A DNA stretch of 64,000 bases from Neptunicella sp048268085 (GCF_048268085.1 NZ_JBLWWF010000011.1:62001-126000), one strand, 5' to 3'. Positions 28,312 through 37,982 are shown, counted from the stretch's first letter. A program made the numbers and translations. The notes: a model not told the origin generated them from the sequence alone.

Positions 28312-29448
28312 TTAAGACAGCCGCGCCCGGAAATCTTCATATTCAAATTTACGTACTAGTTCAAAACTGCCATCTTTTTTCAAAATACCGATTGAAGGAT
28401 GTTCCACTCCATTAAAAAAGGTGGTTTTAACCATGGTGTAATGGATCATGTCTTCAAAGATCAATCGATCCCCCACTTCCAGAGGAAACTCAAAACCGTA
28501 GGTATCGATCACATCACCAGCCAGACAAGAATTACCACCAAGTTTATAATCGAAGTTCTTTTCTCCCGCCAACCCAGCGTTACGTACTTCAGGGCGATAA
28601 GGCATTTCCAATACATCAGGCATGTGACCGGTGGCAGAAATATCCAGGATCGCAATATCACCTTCATTGTGGACCACATCCACCACTTCACTGACTAGCG
28701 TGCCAGTTTGCCATGCCACCGCTGAGCCCGGCTCTAAAATAATGTGCAGATCATATTTTTCACGAAACGTTTTAAGCAATTGAATCAGGTGTTCGACATC
28801 ATAGCCAGCACGCGTCATTAAATGCCCCCCACCCAAATTCAACCATTTGAGCTGAGGTAACCACTTGCCGAAACGTTGTTCAACCGCTTGCAAGGTACGT
28901 TCGGCGGCAAACGAATCGCATTCACACAAATTATGCACGTGGAATCCTTCAATGCCGGATAAATCTACACCTTCAAGATCCTCGGCTTTTACCCCTAGAC
29001 GAGAGCCCGGCGCACTGGGATCATACAATTCAGTTTCGGCTTCACGATGCTGCGGATTAATCCGCAAGCCCATCGATATTCCCGCCTCAGCTACCTGCTC
29101 TTGATAGCGTTGCCACTGGCTCAAACTATTAAACGAAATGTGATTAACCAGATTAACCAGTTCATCGATGTCATTTTGCTTATAGGCTGGAGAGTAAGCG
29201 TGTACTTCCTTACCCATCTCAAACTTAGCCAGCTTTGCTTCCCATACCGAACTAGCGGTACAACCTTGCAAATATTGTCCCACCAATGGAAACGTCGACC
29301 ACATGGAGAAACCTTTTAAGGCCAAAATAATATCCACGCCGGCTTCGCGTTGTACACGCTCCATCAATTGCAGATTAGCTTCCAGTTTGGCTTCTTCGCA
29401 CACATAGCAGGGGGAAGGTATAAGCGGATTAAGTAAAGGATCGATCAA
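28312..29448 (-). CDS. nspC: Carboxynorspermidine/carboxyspermidine decarboxylase
   Basis: This 378-residue PLP-dependent enzyme of the alanine-racemase fold begins PSPCYVCEEAKLEANL and has the PLP-lysine region ILALKGFSMWSTFPLV (near residue 40). Further motifs are LNLGGGHLMTRAGYD, LEPGSAVAWQTG and LGGNSCLAGDV. It decarboxylates carboxynorspermidine or carboxyspermidine to give norspermidine or spermidine. The paired dehydrogenase gene lies 90 bases upstream on the same strand, so the alternative aspartate-semialdehyde polyamine route is complete for its last two steps. Confidence 0.92.
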   Translation of the reverse strand: MIDPLLNPLIPSPCYVCEEAKLEANLQLMERVQREAGVDIILALKGFSMWSTFPLVGQYLQGCTASSVWEAKLAKFEMGKEVHAYSPAYKQNDIDELVNLVNHISFNSLSQWQRYQEQVAEAGISMGLRINPQHREAETELYDPSAPGSRLGVKAEDLEGVDLSGIEGFHVHNLCECDSFAAERTLQAVEQRFGKWLPQLKWLNLGGGHLMTRAGYDVEHLIQLLKTFREKYDLHIILEPGSAVAWQTGTLVSEVVDVVHNEGDIAILDISATGHMPDVLEMPYRPEVRNAGLAGEKNFDYKLGGNSCLAGDVIDTYGFEFPLEVGDRLIFEDMIHYTMVKTTFFNGVEHPSIGILKKDGSFELVRKFEYEDFRARLS

Positions 29449-29538
29449 GGTTAACTCTCCAGATCAGGAATAAGGACGTTATTATTATTCCGGCCACAGA
29501 CTATTGATTGCAGCCGGAATATGATTTTAACCTTTTAA

Positions 29539-30741
29539 TCAGTTTTTAAAAGGGGAGGATTCACATTCAAGCACATGCCAGGGTAAACCATGAATATTAA
29601 GCATATCCATAAAGGGATCCGGATCGAATTGCTCCATATTCCACACGCCAGGCTTTTTCCATGTACTGTTAAGCATTAACGCCGCCCCAATCATAGCGGG
29701 TACACCGGTAGTATAAGATACTGCCTGAGCGCCGACTTCTTCATTACACTTGGCATGATCACAGTTATTGTAAATAAAGATGGTCTTTTCTTTGCCATCT
29801 TTAATGCCGGTAATGTAAGTACCGATACAGGTCATGCCGGTATAACCTTCCGCTAAGGAACCAGGATTCGGCAACACCGCTTTTAAGAATTCAAGTGGCA
29901 CAATCTGCTGGCCCTGAAATTCAACTGGCTCGATGGAGGTCATGCCAATCCCTTCGAGCACACGCAAATGGTTCAGGTAAGCATCTCCAAAAGTCATCCA
30001 GAAACGCGCGCGTTTCAAGGTAGGGAAATGTTTAACAATGGATTCCAGTTCTTCATGGAACATCAAATAGGAAGCCCGTACACCAATATTCTGATAGTCC
30101 AGATCTTCACGTACGCTGAGTGGATCCGTTTCTTTCCACTCGCCATTTTCCCAATAACGACCGCGCTGGGTAATTTCACGAATATTGATTTCAGGATTGA
30201 AGTTAGTTGCAAAGGCCTGACCATGATCGCCACCATTACAGTCAACGATATCCAGGGTGTGGATTTCGTCAAAATAATGTTTCGCCGCATAAGCAGTATA
30301 AACATTGGTCACACCGGGATCGAAGCCGCTGCCTAATAACGCCATCAAACCGGCTTTTTCAAATTTGTCCTGATAAGCCCACTGCCAGGAATACTCAAAC
30401 TTGGCTACATCTTTAGGCTCGTAGTTGGCGGTGTCCAGATAATCCACACCGGTTTCTAAACACGCGTCCATAATGGCTAAATCTTGATAAGGAAGGGCTA
30501 AATTAATCACCAGGTCAGGCTTAACCTGATTAATGACCTTAACCACTTCAGAGGCATGGTCGGCATCCACAGCAAACGTGCCTTTAACCCGATCGGCTCC
30601 CACTTCGGCCTGCAATGCTTCACATTTAGCAACCGTCCGGCTGGCCAAGTAAATTTCATCAAAATGCTCCGGTAAACGGGCACATTTTTTGACTGTTACG
30701 GCGCTAACACCGCCAGCACCAATTATCAAAACGCGAGACAT
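29539..30741 (-). CDS. Carboxynorspermidine synthase (saccharopine dehydrogenase-like)
   Basis: The 400-residue product is a saccharopine-dehydrogenase-fold reductase: Rossmann motif VLIIGAGGVSAVTVKKCA at residues 4-21, VINLALPYQDLAIMDACLE, and the core DTANYEPKD. It condenses L-aspartate semialdehyde with a diamine and reduces the product with NADPH to carboxynorspermidine or carboxyspermidine. Position directly before nspC supports this call over lysine metabolism. The start ATG has AGAGGATAATGTT upstream. Confidence 0.9.
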   Translation of the reverse strand: MSRVLIIGAGGVSAVTVKKCARLPEHFDEIYLASRTVAKCEALQAEVGADRVKGTFAVDADHASEVVKVINQVKPDLVINLALPYQDLAIMDACLETGVDYLDTANYEPKDVAKFEYSWQWAYQDKFEKAGLMALLGSGFDPGVTNVYTAYAAKHYFDEIHTLDIVDCNGGDHGQAFATNFNPEINIREITQRGRYWENGEWKETDPLSVREDLDYQNIGVRASYLMFHEELESIVKHFPTLKRARFWMTFGDAYLNHLRVLEGIGMTSIEPVEFQGQQIVPLEFLKAVLPNPGSLAEGYTGMTCIGTYITGIKDGKEKTIFIYNNCDHAKCNEEVGAQAVSYTTGVPAMIGAALMLNSTWKKPGVWNMEQFDPDPFMDMLNIHGLPWHVLECESSPFKN

Positions 30742-30825
30742 AACATTATCCTCTTAAAGCAAACTGACCAAAAAAACGCGGCATCCTACCATCAAATATA
30801 AGCACGCCCTACCAATAATTACTGA

Positions 30826-31827
30826 TTAACGCATCATTTTAAACTGCGCCCAGACTGGCATATTTTCAACCAATGATAAACGATGTGCCGACCATCCACT
30901 AATATCGGCCAGTAAAGATTGCTCTCCGACGCTTACCTCAACACGGACTAGCGAGGCGTCCAATGGTTTAATCTGTTTTATATGCCCTTGTAGGCAATTG
31001 ATAATACTACTACTTGATGGTGGTTGAATCGACAAACTGACCTGATTGGCTTCAATCATTACCGACTCACCGGGCTCAATGGGCGCGCAATAAGGGATAA
31101 ATAATGACTGTCCTTCACACATCAATTCGGCCATCGCATAATCGTCAACGTATCGATTAAAGCGGCACTGTAGCACCGAAAAAGCCCGTTTCTTACCCGC
31201 TAAATTAATTTGACGGATCACCTCATGACTCTGTCCTTGCGTAACGATCCGGCCTTGTTGAATTTGCAGCATGTAATCACAACATAACGCCAACTCATGC
31301 AATGAATGACTCACCATGATCATGGGCAAGGCAAACTCACGATTGATTCGATTTAACCTATCCAATACTTTATGACGGGTGATCTCATCGAGTGCCGACA
31401 CCGGTTCATCCAGCAACAACAGTTGCGGATTGTTGAGTAACGCACGAGCCAGCGCTACCCGTTGTTGTTCGCCACCGGAAAGATCGCCAATATGTCGGGA
31501 CAACAAAGCATCCAGTTCAAACCAGTCACTGACTTGCTCAATATCAAAACGAACCGGTTTGGCTAAATGCAAAGAAAACTGCAAATTTTCCAGTACGGTT
31601 AGATGGGGAAATAACGCCGACTCCTGAAATACCAAGCCAACGCGTTCAGCATTTAGAATAAGGCTTCCGGACTTGTCTTTTTCCAGCCCGGCAATACAAC
31701 GTAACAAGCTGGTTTTGCCCGAACCAGAAGGGCCATATAAGCCAATCATATTCTGCTGTATCGGCAGCTGGCATTGGACATCAAGCACCGCTCTACCCTG
31801 TTTGGTTAGCGAAATGGCTATTTCCAT
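30826..31827 (-). CDS. modC: Molybdate ABC transporter ATP-binding protein
   Basis: The 333-residue protein has Walker A (GLYGPSGSGKTSLLRCIAG), the signature (DLSGGEQQRVALARALL), Walker B (LLLLDEPVSALD) and, after about residue 230, a C-terminal molybdate-binding-like (TOBE) domain (INCLQGHIKQIKPLDASLVRVEV). This is the ModC layout. It energises molybdate uptake with ModB and ModA. It overlaps modB by 10 bases and ends the Mod/Moa operon. Confidence 0.93.
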   Translation of the reverse strand: MEIAISLTKQGRAVLDVQCQLPIQQNMIGLYGPSGSGKTSLLRCIAGLEKDKSGSLILNAERVGLVFQESALFPHLTVLENLQFSLHLAKPVRFDIEQVSDWFELDALLSRHIGDLSGGEQQRVALARALLNNPQLLLLDEPVSALDEITRHKVLDRLNRINREFALPMIMVSHSLHELALCCDYMLQIQQGRIVTQGQSHEVIRQINLAGKKRAFSVLQCRFNRYVDDYAMAELMCEGQSLFIPYCAPIEPGESVMIEANQVSLSIQPPSSSSIINCLQGHIKQIKPLDASLVRVEVSVGEQSLLADISGWSAHRLSLVENMPVWAQFKMMR

Positions 31828-32495
31828 AATGCCTCGCGTCGGCCATTAATACGGTATAACAGAGCCAATAATAATAATGATGCAATTAACAGCCCACCGG
31901 CTAATTGATGGGCTTGGGTATATTGCATCGATTCCACATGATCAAATAACGCAATGGATAGCACCTGAGTTTCACCGGGAATGTTACCGCCAATCATCAA
32001 TACCACTCCAAATTCCCCCACGGTATGGGCGAAACTGAGACCAAAGGCAGTAATAAAACTGCTGCGAGTTAACGGCAAAACCAAACGAATAAAGCGTTGC
32101 CAACCCGTTAACCCCATGGTTTGCGCCACATCCAGATAACGGGGATTTAATTGCATAAAGGCACTGTGCAGCGGTTGCACCACAAAAGGCAGTGAATAGA
32201 AAATGGACCCGATAAGAATACCGGAAAAACTAAATGCCAACTGTTGACCGGTCATCCCTTGCCAAAATTGTCCTACCAATGTATTCGGGGCAAAGGCCAC
32301 CAATAAATAAAACCCCAATACCGTGGGCGGTAGTATTAGCGGCAATGCGACAACGGCTTGAATGACCGGTTTAAAACGGCTTTGCCAGCGCGACATCCAC
32401 CACGCCAGCGGCGTGCCAATAAACAGTAAAATTACACTGGTAAAAAACGCCAGTTTTAACGTGACAATGATGGCTAACCAATCCGAATTACCCAT
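31818..32495 (-). CDS. modB: Molybdate ABC transporter permease
   Basis: The 225-residue product has five or six membrane helices and the EAA-like loop (YLDVAQTMGLTGWQRFIRLVLP) of binding-protein-dependent permeases, followed by the ModB segment FGLSFAHTVGEFGVVLMIGGN. It forms the membrane channel for molybdate. It overlaps modA by 8 bases and modC by 10. Confidence 0.94.
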   Translation of the reverse strand: MGNSDWLAIIVTLKLAFFTSVILLFIGTPLAWWMSRWQSRFKPVIQAVVALPLILPPTVLGFYLLVAFAPNTLVGQFWQGMTGQQLAFSFSGILIGSIFYSLPFVVQPLHSAFMQLNPRYLDVAQTMGLTGWQRFIRLVLPLTRSSFITAFGLSFAHTVGEFGVVLMIGGNIPGETQVLSIALFDHVESMQYTQAHQLAGGLLIASLLLLALLYRINGRREALWK

Positions 32496-33255
32496 TGTGG
32501 TTGAAGTTAACCTGATAACCGGCAGCCGCTATGACTTTTTGTCCTGACGCCGAAAAGATAAAATCAATAAACTGTTGCGCCATGGCCTGAGCGTGGCTGT
32601 TTTTCAGTCTTACTAGTTGCTGCTCAATAGGCTGATAATAGTCAGTTGGTACTATCCAAATCTGCGCCTGTGGTTGCTTTAGTACTTGACTGGCCGCCAC
32701 AAATCCCCCTTTCGCATTGCCACTATGGACAAACTGAAAAGCCTGGGCGACATTATTGCCCTGCACAATATGAGCTTGCATTTGATCCAGTACAGCGGCT
32801 TTTTCCATGCTTTGAATGGCCGCCTGACCATAAGGAGCCAAATCAGGATTGGCAATAGACAATTTGCCTTGCCAGTTTTGCAAACTGAGTTCGTTCGTCG
32901 TAGTGGCATCGGGGATCCACAACACCAGCTTGCCGATTGCATAAGTCTGACGCGATCCCGCTACGATAAGTTGTTGTTGTTCAAGCTTTTTGGGGTGGAT
33001 AGTATTGGCGGCGAAAAAAATATCATAAGGCGCCCCATGATTAATTTGTGCGTACAACATGCCGGTAGAGCCAAATGAGATCAGTACTTTGCTGCCACTA
33101 TGTTGTTCAAAATCACTGACCAACTGTTTAGCGGTACTTAAAAAATTGGCAGCGACTGCAATATGTAACGGTTTATCATGGCTAGTCGGCGTCGATAATG
33201 CCATTGCAGGGCACCCGACTATACAGATTAACAGCCCTAACCAATGCTTTATCAT
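32488..33255 (-). CDS. modA: Molybdate-binding periplasmic protein
   Basis: The 255-residue product has a signal peptide (residues 1 to about 20), then the ModA pattern: IAVAANFLSTAKQLVSDFEQ, VLISFGSTGMLYAQI, PYDIFFAANTIHPKKLEQQ and a late FIDFIFSASGQKVIAAAGY. It binds molybdate or tungstate in the periplasm. It starts two bases after moaE ends, so cofactor synthesis and uptake share one transcript. Confidence 0.94.
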   Translation of the reverse strand: MIKHWLGLLICIVGCPAMALSTPTSHDKPLHIAVAANFLSTAKQLVSDFEQHSGSKVLISFGSTGMLYAQINHGAPYDIFFAANTIHPKKLEQQQLIVAGSRQTYAIGKLVLWIPDATTTNELSLQNWQGKLSIANPDLAPYGQAAIQSMEKAAVLDQMQAHIVQGNNVAQAFQFVHSGNAKGGFVAASQVLKQPQAQIWIVPTDYYQPIEQQLVRLKNSHAQAMAQQFIDFIFSASGQKVIAAAGYQVNFNHNG

Positions 33256-33258
33256 GGG

Positions 33259-33708
33259 TTATTCCTTAACTTGCCATAAATCAGCGGCCTGATTGTCGGA
33301 CGCTTTACTGGCTACCCACTGCGCACCTTGCGGAGATTTTTCTTTTTTCCATATTGGCACCCGCGTTTTTAGATAATCCATAATAAATTGCGCTGCACTG
33401 AAAGCGGCATCGCGGTGTTGGCTCGCCACGCCCACAAACACAATTTGTGCACCGGCATCCAGTTCCCCCACCCGATGGATGACCCGTACTTGACTCAGCG
33501 GCCAGCGCTCTTGGGCCTCAAGCACAATTTGCTGCAACGCCTGTTCGGTCATTTGGGGATAATGCTCTAAATGCAAACCACTGATGCTACCATGTTGATT
33601 AAAATCTCGTACCAGCCCGCTGAACGTCACAATCGCGCCATCATTGTGACTGCGCAGTTGCTGATACTCTGTACCAACATCAAAGTCCTCGGTTTGGATC
33701 GAAATCAT
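33259..33708 (-). CDS. moaE: Molybdopterin synthase large subunit
   Basis: The 149-residue product matches MoaE: AIVTFSGLVRDFN near residue 29, LHLEHYPQMTEQALQQIV, VRVIHRVGELDAG, and the catalytic lysine region VPIWKKEKSPQGAQWV. With MoaD it inserts two sulfurs into precursor Z to make molybdopterin. Two bases separate it from moaD. Confidence 0.95.
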   Translation of the reverse strand: MISIQTEDFDVGTEYQQLRSHNDGAIVTFSGLVRDFNQHGSISGLHLEHYPQMTEQALQQIVLEAQERWPLSQVRVIHRVGELDAGAQIVFVGVASQHRDAAFSAAQFIMDYLKTRVPIWKKEKSPQGAQWVASKASDNQAADLWQVKE

Positions 33709-33710
33709 CC

Positions 33711-33956
33711 TTAACCTCCGGTAACTGGCGGGAAAAAAGCCAGTTCATCACCCGCTTTCACCGGTGTTTCGACACCGACGATGGTATGATTTAATGCGCA
33801 CAACACATCCCCTTCTTGCAAGGCAGACCACTTACCAGACTGGTCAATAAGTTGCTGTTGAATTTTTGCTATTGATGTCTCGTCCGGTAACGGCCAGTCT
33901 AGCTGTTCACAATCGAGTCGCTCGCGTAACTGGGCAAAAAATTTTATTTTAATCAT
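33711..33956 (-). CDS. moaD: Molybdopterin synthase small (sulfur carrier) subunit
   Basis: The protein of about 81 residues is ubiquitin-like and ends in GG (FFPPVTGG), the thiocarboxylate carrier terminus. ATG 33954-33956 is preferred because GGAAGG lies 7 bases upstream; an upstream ATG at 33971 would add five residues inside moaC. It is adenylated by MoeB and then sulfurated, and hands sulfur to MoaE. Confidence 0.92.
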   Translation of the reverse strand: MIKIKFFAQLRERLDCEQLDWPLPDETSIAKIQQQLIDQSGKWSALQEGDVLCALNHTIVGVETPVKAGDELAFFPPVTGG

Positions 33957-33958
33957 CC

Positions 33959-34429
33959 TTATGCCTTCCATACGCCGCTTTTTCCGCCTTGTTTGTGAAG
34001 CACCCGAATACCGTCAATCTGCATACCCGGATCCACCGCTTTACACATATCAAACAAGGTTAATGTTGCCACCGATACGGCCGTTAACGCTTCCATTTCA
34101 ACACCCGTCTGGCCGCTAAGTTTACACATTGCCTCTACCCGCACAGATTGCTGTTCAGGCAGTATTTCGAAATCGATTTGTACTTTGGATAACGCTAACG
34201 GATGGCATAGTGGAATTAAATCAGCACACTTTTTAGCCCCCTGAATGCCGGCAATCCGTGCCACCGCAAACACATCACCTTTTTTATGCCCTTTATCGGC
34301 TATCAGTTGCAAGGTGTCGGCATTCATACGCACAAAACCTTCGGCAATCGCCGTTCTGGACGTTACTGCTTTATCGGTGACGTCCACCATATTGGCTTCG
34401 CCTTGTTGATTCAGATGACTCAATTCCAT
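33959..34429 (-). CDS. moaC: Cyclic pyranopterin monophosphate synthase
   Basis: The 156-residue product has the MoaC order: LSHLNQQGEANMVDVTDKA at the N-terminus, then AGIQGAKKCADLIPLCHPLALSK and the catalytic block TGVEMEALTAVSVATLTLFD with KAVDPGM. It converts the MoaA product to cyclic pyranopterin monophosphate. No moaA lies in this window. The gene sits between moaB and moaD with gaps of 2 bases. Confidence 0.95.
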   Translation of the reverse strand: MELSHLNQQGEANMVDVTDKAVTSRTAIAEGFVRMNADTLQLIADKGHKKGDVFAVARIAGIQGAKKCADLIPLCHPLALSKVQIDFEILPEQQSVRVEAMCKLSGQTGVEMEALTAVSVATLTLFDMCKAVDPGMQIDGIRVLHKQGGKSGVWKA

Positions 34430-34431
34430 TG

Positions 34432-34971
34432 TTAATCCCGACTTTCACAAACCACAGTGCCAGCTTTTAAATGCTGAACAAAATTACATGGGCGATGACT
34501 GGCATCAAGTTGTTGCTTAATAATTCCTTCCCAACCGGTTTTACATGCTCCCGTTGAACCGGGCAAACAGAAAATAGCGGTTTTGTTTGCCATCCCGCCC
34601 AAAGCACGTGATTGAACGGTCGATGTGCCGATTTCGGTATAAGATAACTGACGGAATAATTCACCAAAACCTTCAATATCCCGATCAAATAAGGGCTGTA
34701 ATGCCTGCGGGGTGACATCTCGCGCGGTAAATCCCGTACCGCCGGTTACCAATATTGCTTGTACATTATCACTGGCTACCCACTGGGAAACGATAGCCCG
34801 TAATTTATACACGTCATCAACCACAATTTGCCTGTCAACTAACTGGTGCCCTGCATCCTTAACTGCATCAACCAGATATTGGCCGGAGGTATCGGTCGCC
34901 ACTGTACGGGTATCAGACACGGTTAATACGGCAATTTGTAATCCTATAAAAGGGGAACTGGCCTTACTCAT
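34432..34971 (-). CDS. moaB: Molybdopterin adenylyltransferase-like protein MoaB
   Basis: The 179-residue product has IAVLTVSDTRTVATDTSGQYL (residues 14-34), the substrate loop ILVTGGTGFTARDVTPQAL and a FCLPGSTGACKTGWEGII end. MoaB/Mog proteins bind molybdopterin; its exact contribution in this organism is inferred. It is the first gene of the minus-strand operon and is divergent from moeB, with 147 bases between. No ModE box could be recognised there. Confidence 0.92.
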   Translation of the reverse strand: MSKASSPFIGLQIAVLTVSDTRTVATDTSGQYLVDAVKDAGHQLVDRQIVVDDVYKLRAIVSQWVASDNVQAILVTGGTGFTARDVTPQALQPLFDRDIEGFGELFRQLSYTEIGTSTVQSRALGGMANKTAIFCLPGSTGACKTGWEGIIKQQLDASHRPCNFVQHLKAGTVVCESRD

Positions 34972-35118
34972 GGTGCTCTCTAATCACAGATTGAATGACA
35001 TTTAAATTACCATAAAAACAATTAAACATGATGATTTCAAAATAAAAAAACAATCAACTCTGGTGACCTCAAGCCGAAATGCTTATGCTTCACCTAACCC
35101 CAAAATACAGTGTGCTCT

Positions 35119-35886
35119 ATGTCCAAATTTTTATCACAATCACAAGCCATGCGTTATAGCCGTCAAATTATGTTGGCCGATTTTGACTTGGATAAACAGG
35201 AAGTGCTGTTAAACAGTAAAGCACTTCAAATTGGCGTTGGTGGATTAGGCTGTGCCAGCGCTCAATACATGGTGGCAGCTGGCATAGGTCAACTCACGCT
35301 GGTGGATGATGATCAAGTGGAACTAACCAACCTGCAACGACAAATTTTACATCGTGAAATAGATGTTGGCCGGGCAAAAGTTCAATCAGCAATGGATACA
35401 TTGCGTCAGTTAAATAGTGATTGTCAATTGAATGCCATACAGCAACGCCTGGACGATAATCAGTTAGAAAAACTGATCCGCCAGCAGGATATAGTTCTCG
35501 ATTGCAGCGATAATCTCGCCACCCGAAACCAACTCAATCGTTTGTGTGTTGCTAATCAAATTCCACTAGTGTGCGGTGCCGCAATTCGTCTGGAAGGCCA
35601 GATAACATCGGTGATCCCAGGCAAGGACAATCCCTGCTACCAGTGTTTAAGCCAGTTTTTTGCAGAACAGGATTTGTCCTGCATGGAAGCCGGAGTAATG
35701 GCGCCCATGGTGGGTATTATTGGTTCGATGCAAGCATTGGAAGCCATTAAAATTGTTAGCAACTTTGGCCAAAATCTTGCCGGAAAATTAATGCTGTTCG
35801 ATGGTAAAAGCCATCAATGGCAATGTTTTAATTTAGCCAAAAATCCACACTGTGCAGTGTGTGGCAATCAGCCAGAGGAGGATTAA
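35119..35886 (+). CDS. moeB: Molybdopterin-synthase adenylyltransferase
   Basis: This E1-like protein (about 255 residues) has the nucleotide loop IGVGGLGCASAQYMVAAGIG near residue 39, the arginine-rich TNLQRQILH strand, DCSDNLATRNQLNRLC, and zinc cysteines in CYQCLSQFF and HCAVCG. It adenylates the MoaD C-terminus with ATP. ATG 35119 is preferred over an in-frame GTG at 35110. It is followed directly by moeA. Confidence 0.93.
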   Translation: MSKFLSQSQAMRYSRQIMLADFDLDKQEVLLNSKALQIGVGGLGCASAQYMVAAGIGQLTLVDDDQVELTNLQRQILHREIDVGRAKVQSAMDTLRQLNSDCQLNAIQQRLDDNQLEKLIRQQDIVLDCSDNLATRNQLNRLCVANQIPLVCGAAIRLEGQITSVIPGKDNPCYQCLSQFFAEQDLSCMEAGVMAPMVGIIGSMQALEAIKIVSNFGQNLAGKLMLFDGKSHQWQCFNLAKNPHCAVCGNQPEED

Positions 35887-35888
35887 CC

Positions 35889-37127
35889 TTGTCGGTCGAT
35901 CATTGTAATGCGCCAGGCCTTATGCCAGTTGAACAGGCAATAGCAACCTTATTAAGTAATGTTAAAAGCATCACTGAACATGAAGATTGTAGTGTTAACT
36001 TAGCCTGCGGACGGATCTTAGCCGAACCAGTATTTGCCGCTATCAATGTCCCTATGAATGATAATTCGGCAATGGATGGCTATGCCGTTAGCATTGACGA
36101 TCTCCATGAACAGCATACGTTTAAACAAATCGGTACCAGTTTTGCCGGTCACCCTTTTACAGGCCAACTCCAAGCGGGCCAATGCGTGCGCATTATGACC
36201 GGAGGCGTATTACCTAAGGGAGCGAATGCGGTGGTCATGCAAGAAAATACCCAAACCAATGGTAACGATATTACCTTGTTAAAAACGCCCCACACGGGTG
36301 AAAACGTGCGTTATGCGGGCGAAGATATTGCCGCAGGACAAACCATTTTCGCCCAAGGTCACAAACTTACTGCAGTGGATATTGGCGTACTCTGTTCTAT
36401 TGGGATCACTCAGGTATCAGTATTGCGCAAACTGAAAGTCGCTCTTTTTTCCACGGGCGATGAGTTAAAACAGCCAGACACGCCTTTATCCGCGGGAGAT
36501 ATTTACGACAGCAATCGCCCAACGCTACATCTGTTACTGGAAAAAATGGGTATCGATGTCATCGATTTAGGCGTCATTGAAGATGATAAAGCCCAATTGT
36601 ATGAAGCCGTTGAAACCTGTGACCAGCAAGCCGATGCGTTAATTACCTCAGGCGGGGTATCCGTAGGTGAGGCCGATTTCACCAAGGAAATATTAGAACA
36701 GGTAGGCAAAATCGGTTTCTGGAAACTGGCGATGAAACCGGGCAAACCGTTTGCCTTTGGACAACTCCCCAACAGCCAGTTTTTTGGATTACCGGGTAAT
36801 CCGGTATCAGCACTGGTTACCTTTTACCAATTGGTCGTTCCAACGTTACAAAAAATGGCCGGAATGACAATAACACCCCGCACGCGTTTACCGGCAATCG
36901 CCCGCGAACCACTGCGTAAACGCCCCGGTCGTAGCGACTTTCAGCGCGGGGTATATTCCGTTTCTGATACAGGTCAAATTGAGGTAAGAACCACCGGTCA
37001 ACAAGGTTCAGGAATATTAAGCTCTATTGCCAACGGGAATTGTTTTATCCTGTTAGAACAGGAACGGGGCAATGTAAAAACAGGAGAATTAGTGGTCATT
37101 GAACCTTATGATCACTTACTTAGCTGA
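35889..37127 (+). CDS. moeA: Molybdopterin molybdenumtransferase
   Basis: The product has the MoeA order: FAAINVPMNDNSAMDGYAVS near residue 52, the TGGVLPKGANAVVMQE strand, SIGITQVSVLRKLKVALFSTGDEL, and the VGLPGNP-type loop (FFGLPGNPVSALVTFYQL). It inserts molybdenum into molybdopterin. The frame is open from GTG 35859 inside moeB, but TTG 35889 has a strong ribosome-binding site (GAGGAGG) 6 to 7 bases upstream and gives the usual N-terminus. Two bases separate it from the moeB stop. Confidence 0.93.
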   Translation: MSVDHCNAPGLMPVEQAIATLLSNVKSITEHEDCSVNLACGRILAEPVFAAINVPMNDNSAMDGYAVSIDDLHEQHTFKQIGTSFAGHPFTGQLQAGQCVRIMTGGVLPKGANAVVMQENTQTNGNDITLLKTPHTGENVRYAGEDIAAGQTIFAQGHKLTAVDIGVLCSIGITQVSVLRKLKVALFSTGDELKQPDTPLSAGDIYDSNRPTLHLLLEKMGIDVIDLGVIEDDKAQLYEAVETCDQQADALITSGGVSVGEADFTKEILEQVGKIGFWKLAMKPGKPFAFGQLPNSQFFGLPGNPVSALVTFYQLVVPTLQKMAGMTITPRTRLPAIAREPLRKRPGRSDFQRGVYSVSDTGQIEVRTTGQQGSGILSSIANGNCFILLEQERGNVKTGELVVIEPYDHLLS

Positions 37128-37256
37128 TCATGTATTATATTTTTGTTTTACTCCTACGTTGGGCAAATAATAAGGCGACAATTGGGGTCAACACTTAATC
37201 TGCACTTAAGGTAATTCGATTACTGTGCATTTTTGTTACTAAGGACGATAATCATC

Positions 37257-37805
37257 ATGAATTCAACTCGTTTAAACAAATATCCGCCAATTATGATTGT
37301 GCTGCATTGGATAATGGTAATTTTGTTTATTGGTGTTTACGCCACAATAGAAAATAGAGGGATGTTTGAACGTGGTAGCGATGCCCGAGAGCTGATCAAA
37401 TACGCACACTTTGTTTTAGGCGTCAGCATTTTTGTATTAGTCTGGCTGCGACTGTTTATTCGGTTAAAAAACCCTTACCCACATATCGAACCGCCTTTGG
37501 TAAGCTGGCAATTTTACTTATCCAAGATCGTGCATTGGCTATTGTATGGCCTCATGATTGTTATGCCGATACTCGGCTGGTTAATTATTAGCGCAGAAGG
37601 TAAAACACTGGATTTAGGCCTGTTCAGTCTGCCCAACTTTATGACGACGGATAAAGCGCTCGCCCATGATTTGGAAGAAATTCATGAAACCATAGGCACA
37701 GCCGGTTATTACCTAATTGGTTTACATGCATTCGCGGCATTACTGCACCATTATTTTTTTAAAGATAACACCCTCGTGCGCATGTTGCCGGGTAATAAAT
37801 CGTAA
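37257..37805 (+). CDS. Cytochrome b561 family protein
   Basis: ATG 37257 with AAGGACG upstream is chosen over the open frame from 37233. The 182-residue product has four membrane helices and histidine pairs for two b-type hemes (VLHWIMVILFI, KIVHWLLYGLM, IGLHAFAALLHH). It matches bacterial cytochrome b561 or superoxide oxidase-type proteins, which move electrons across the inner membrane, probably to quinone. A hairpin follows the stop codon. Confidence 0.88.
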   Translation: MNSTRLNKYPPIMIVLHWIMVILFIGVYATIENRGMFERGSDARELIKYAHFVLGVSIFVLVWLRLFIRLKNPYPHIEPPLVSWQFYLSKIVHWLLYGLMIVMPILGWLIISAEGKTLDLGLFSLPNFMTTDKALAHDLEEIHETIGTAGYYLIGLHAFAALLHHYFFKDNTLVRMLPGNKS

Positions 37806-37807
37806 CG

Positions 37808-37855
37808 TGCACCTTATTAGTGCCGCCCCTCTTGGGCAGCACTTAAATTGGTGCA
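37808..37855 (+). terminator. Stacked hairpin after the cytochrome b561 gene
   Basis: Nested arms TGCACC/GGTGCA (outer) and AGTGC-C-GCCC / GGGC-A-GCACT (inner) can form a long stem. There is no clear T-run, so termination is uncertain. Confidence 0.4.
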
Positions 37856-37982
37856 TCAGTTAAGATTACATATCAATAAAATTCTAACAAACTATTGTTT
37901 TTATTAGCTTTATTTATAATGGCGTAACCCTTGCGTATTGACGAGTTGTATCACTCAACAACTCAATAAAAGGGAACTATCA

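Noticed and set aside
34972..35118. Moco riboswitch or ModE box between moaB and moeB
   Set aside because: No ModE-type inverted repeat and no recognisable Moco aptamer in 147 bases.
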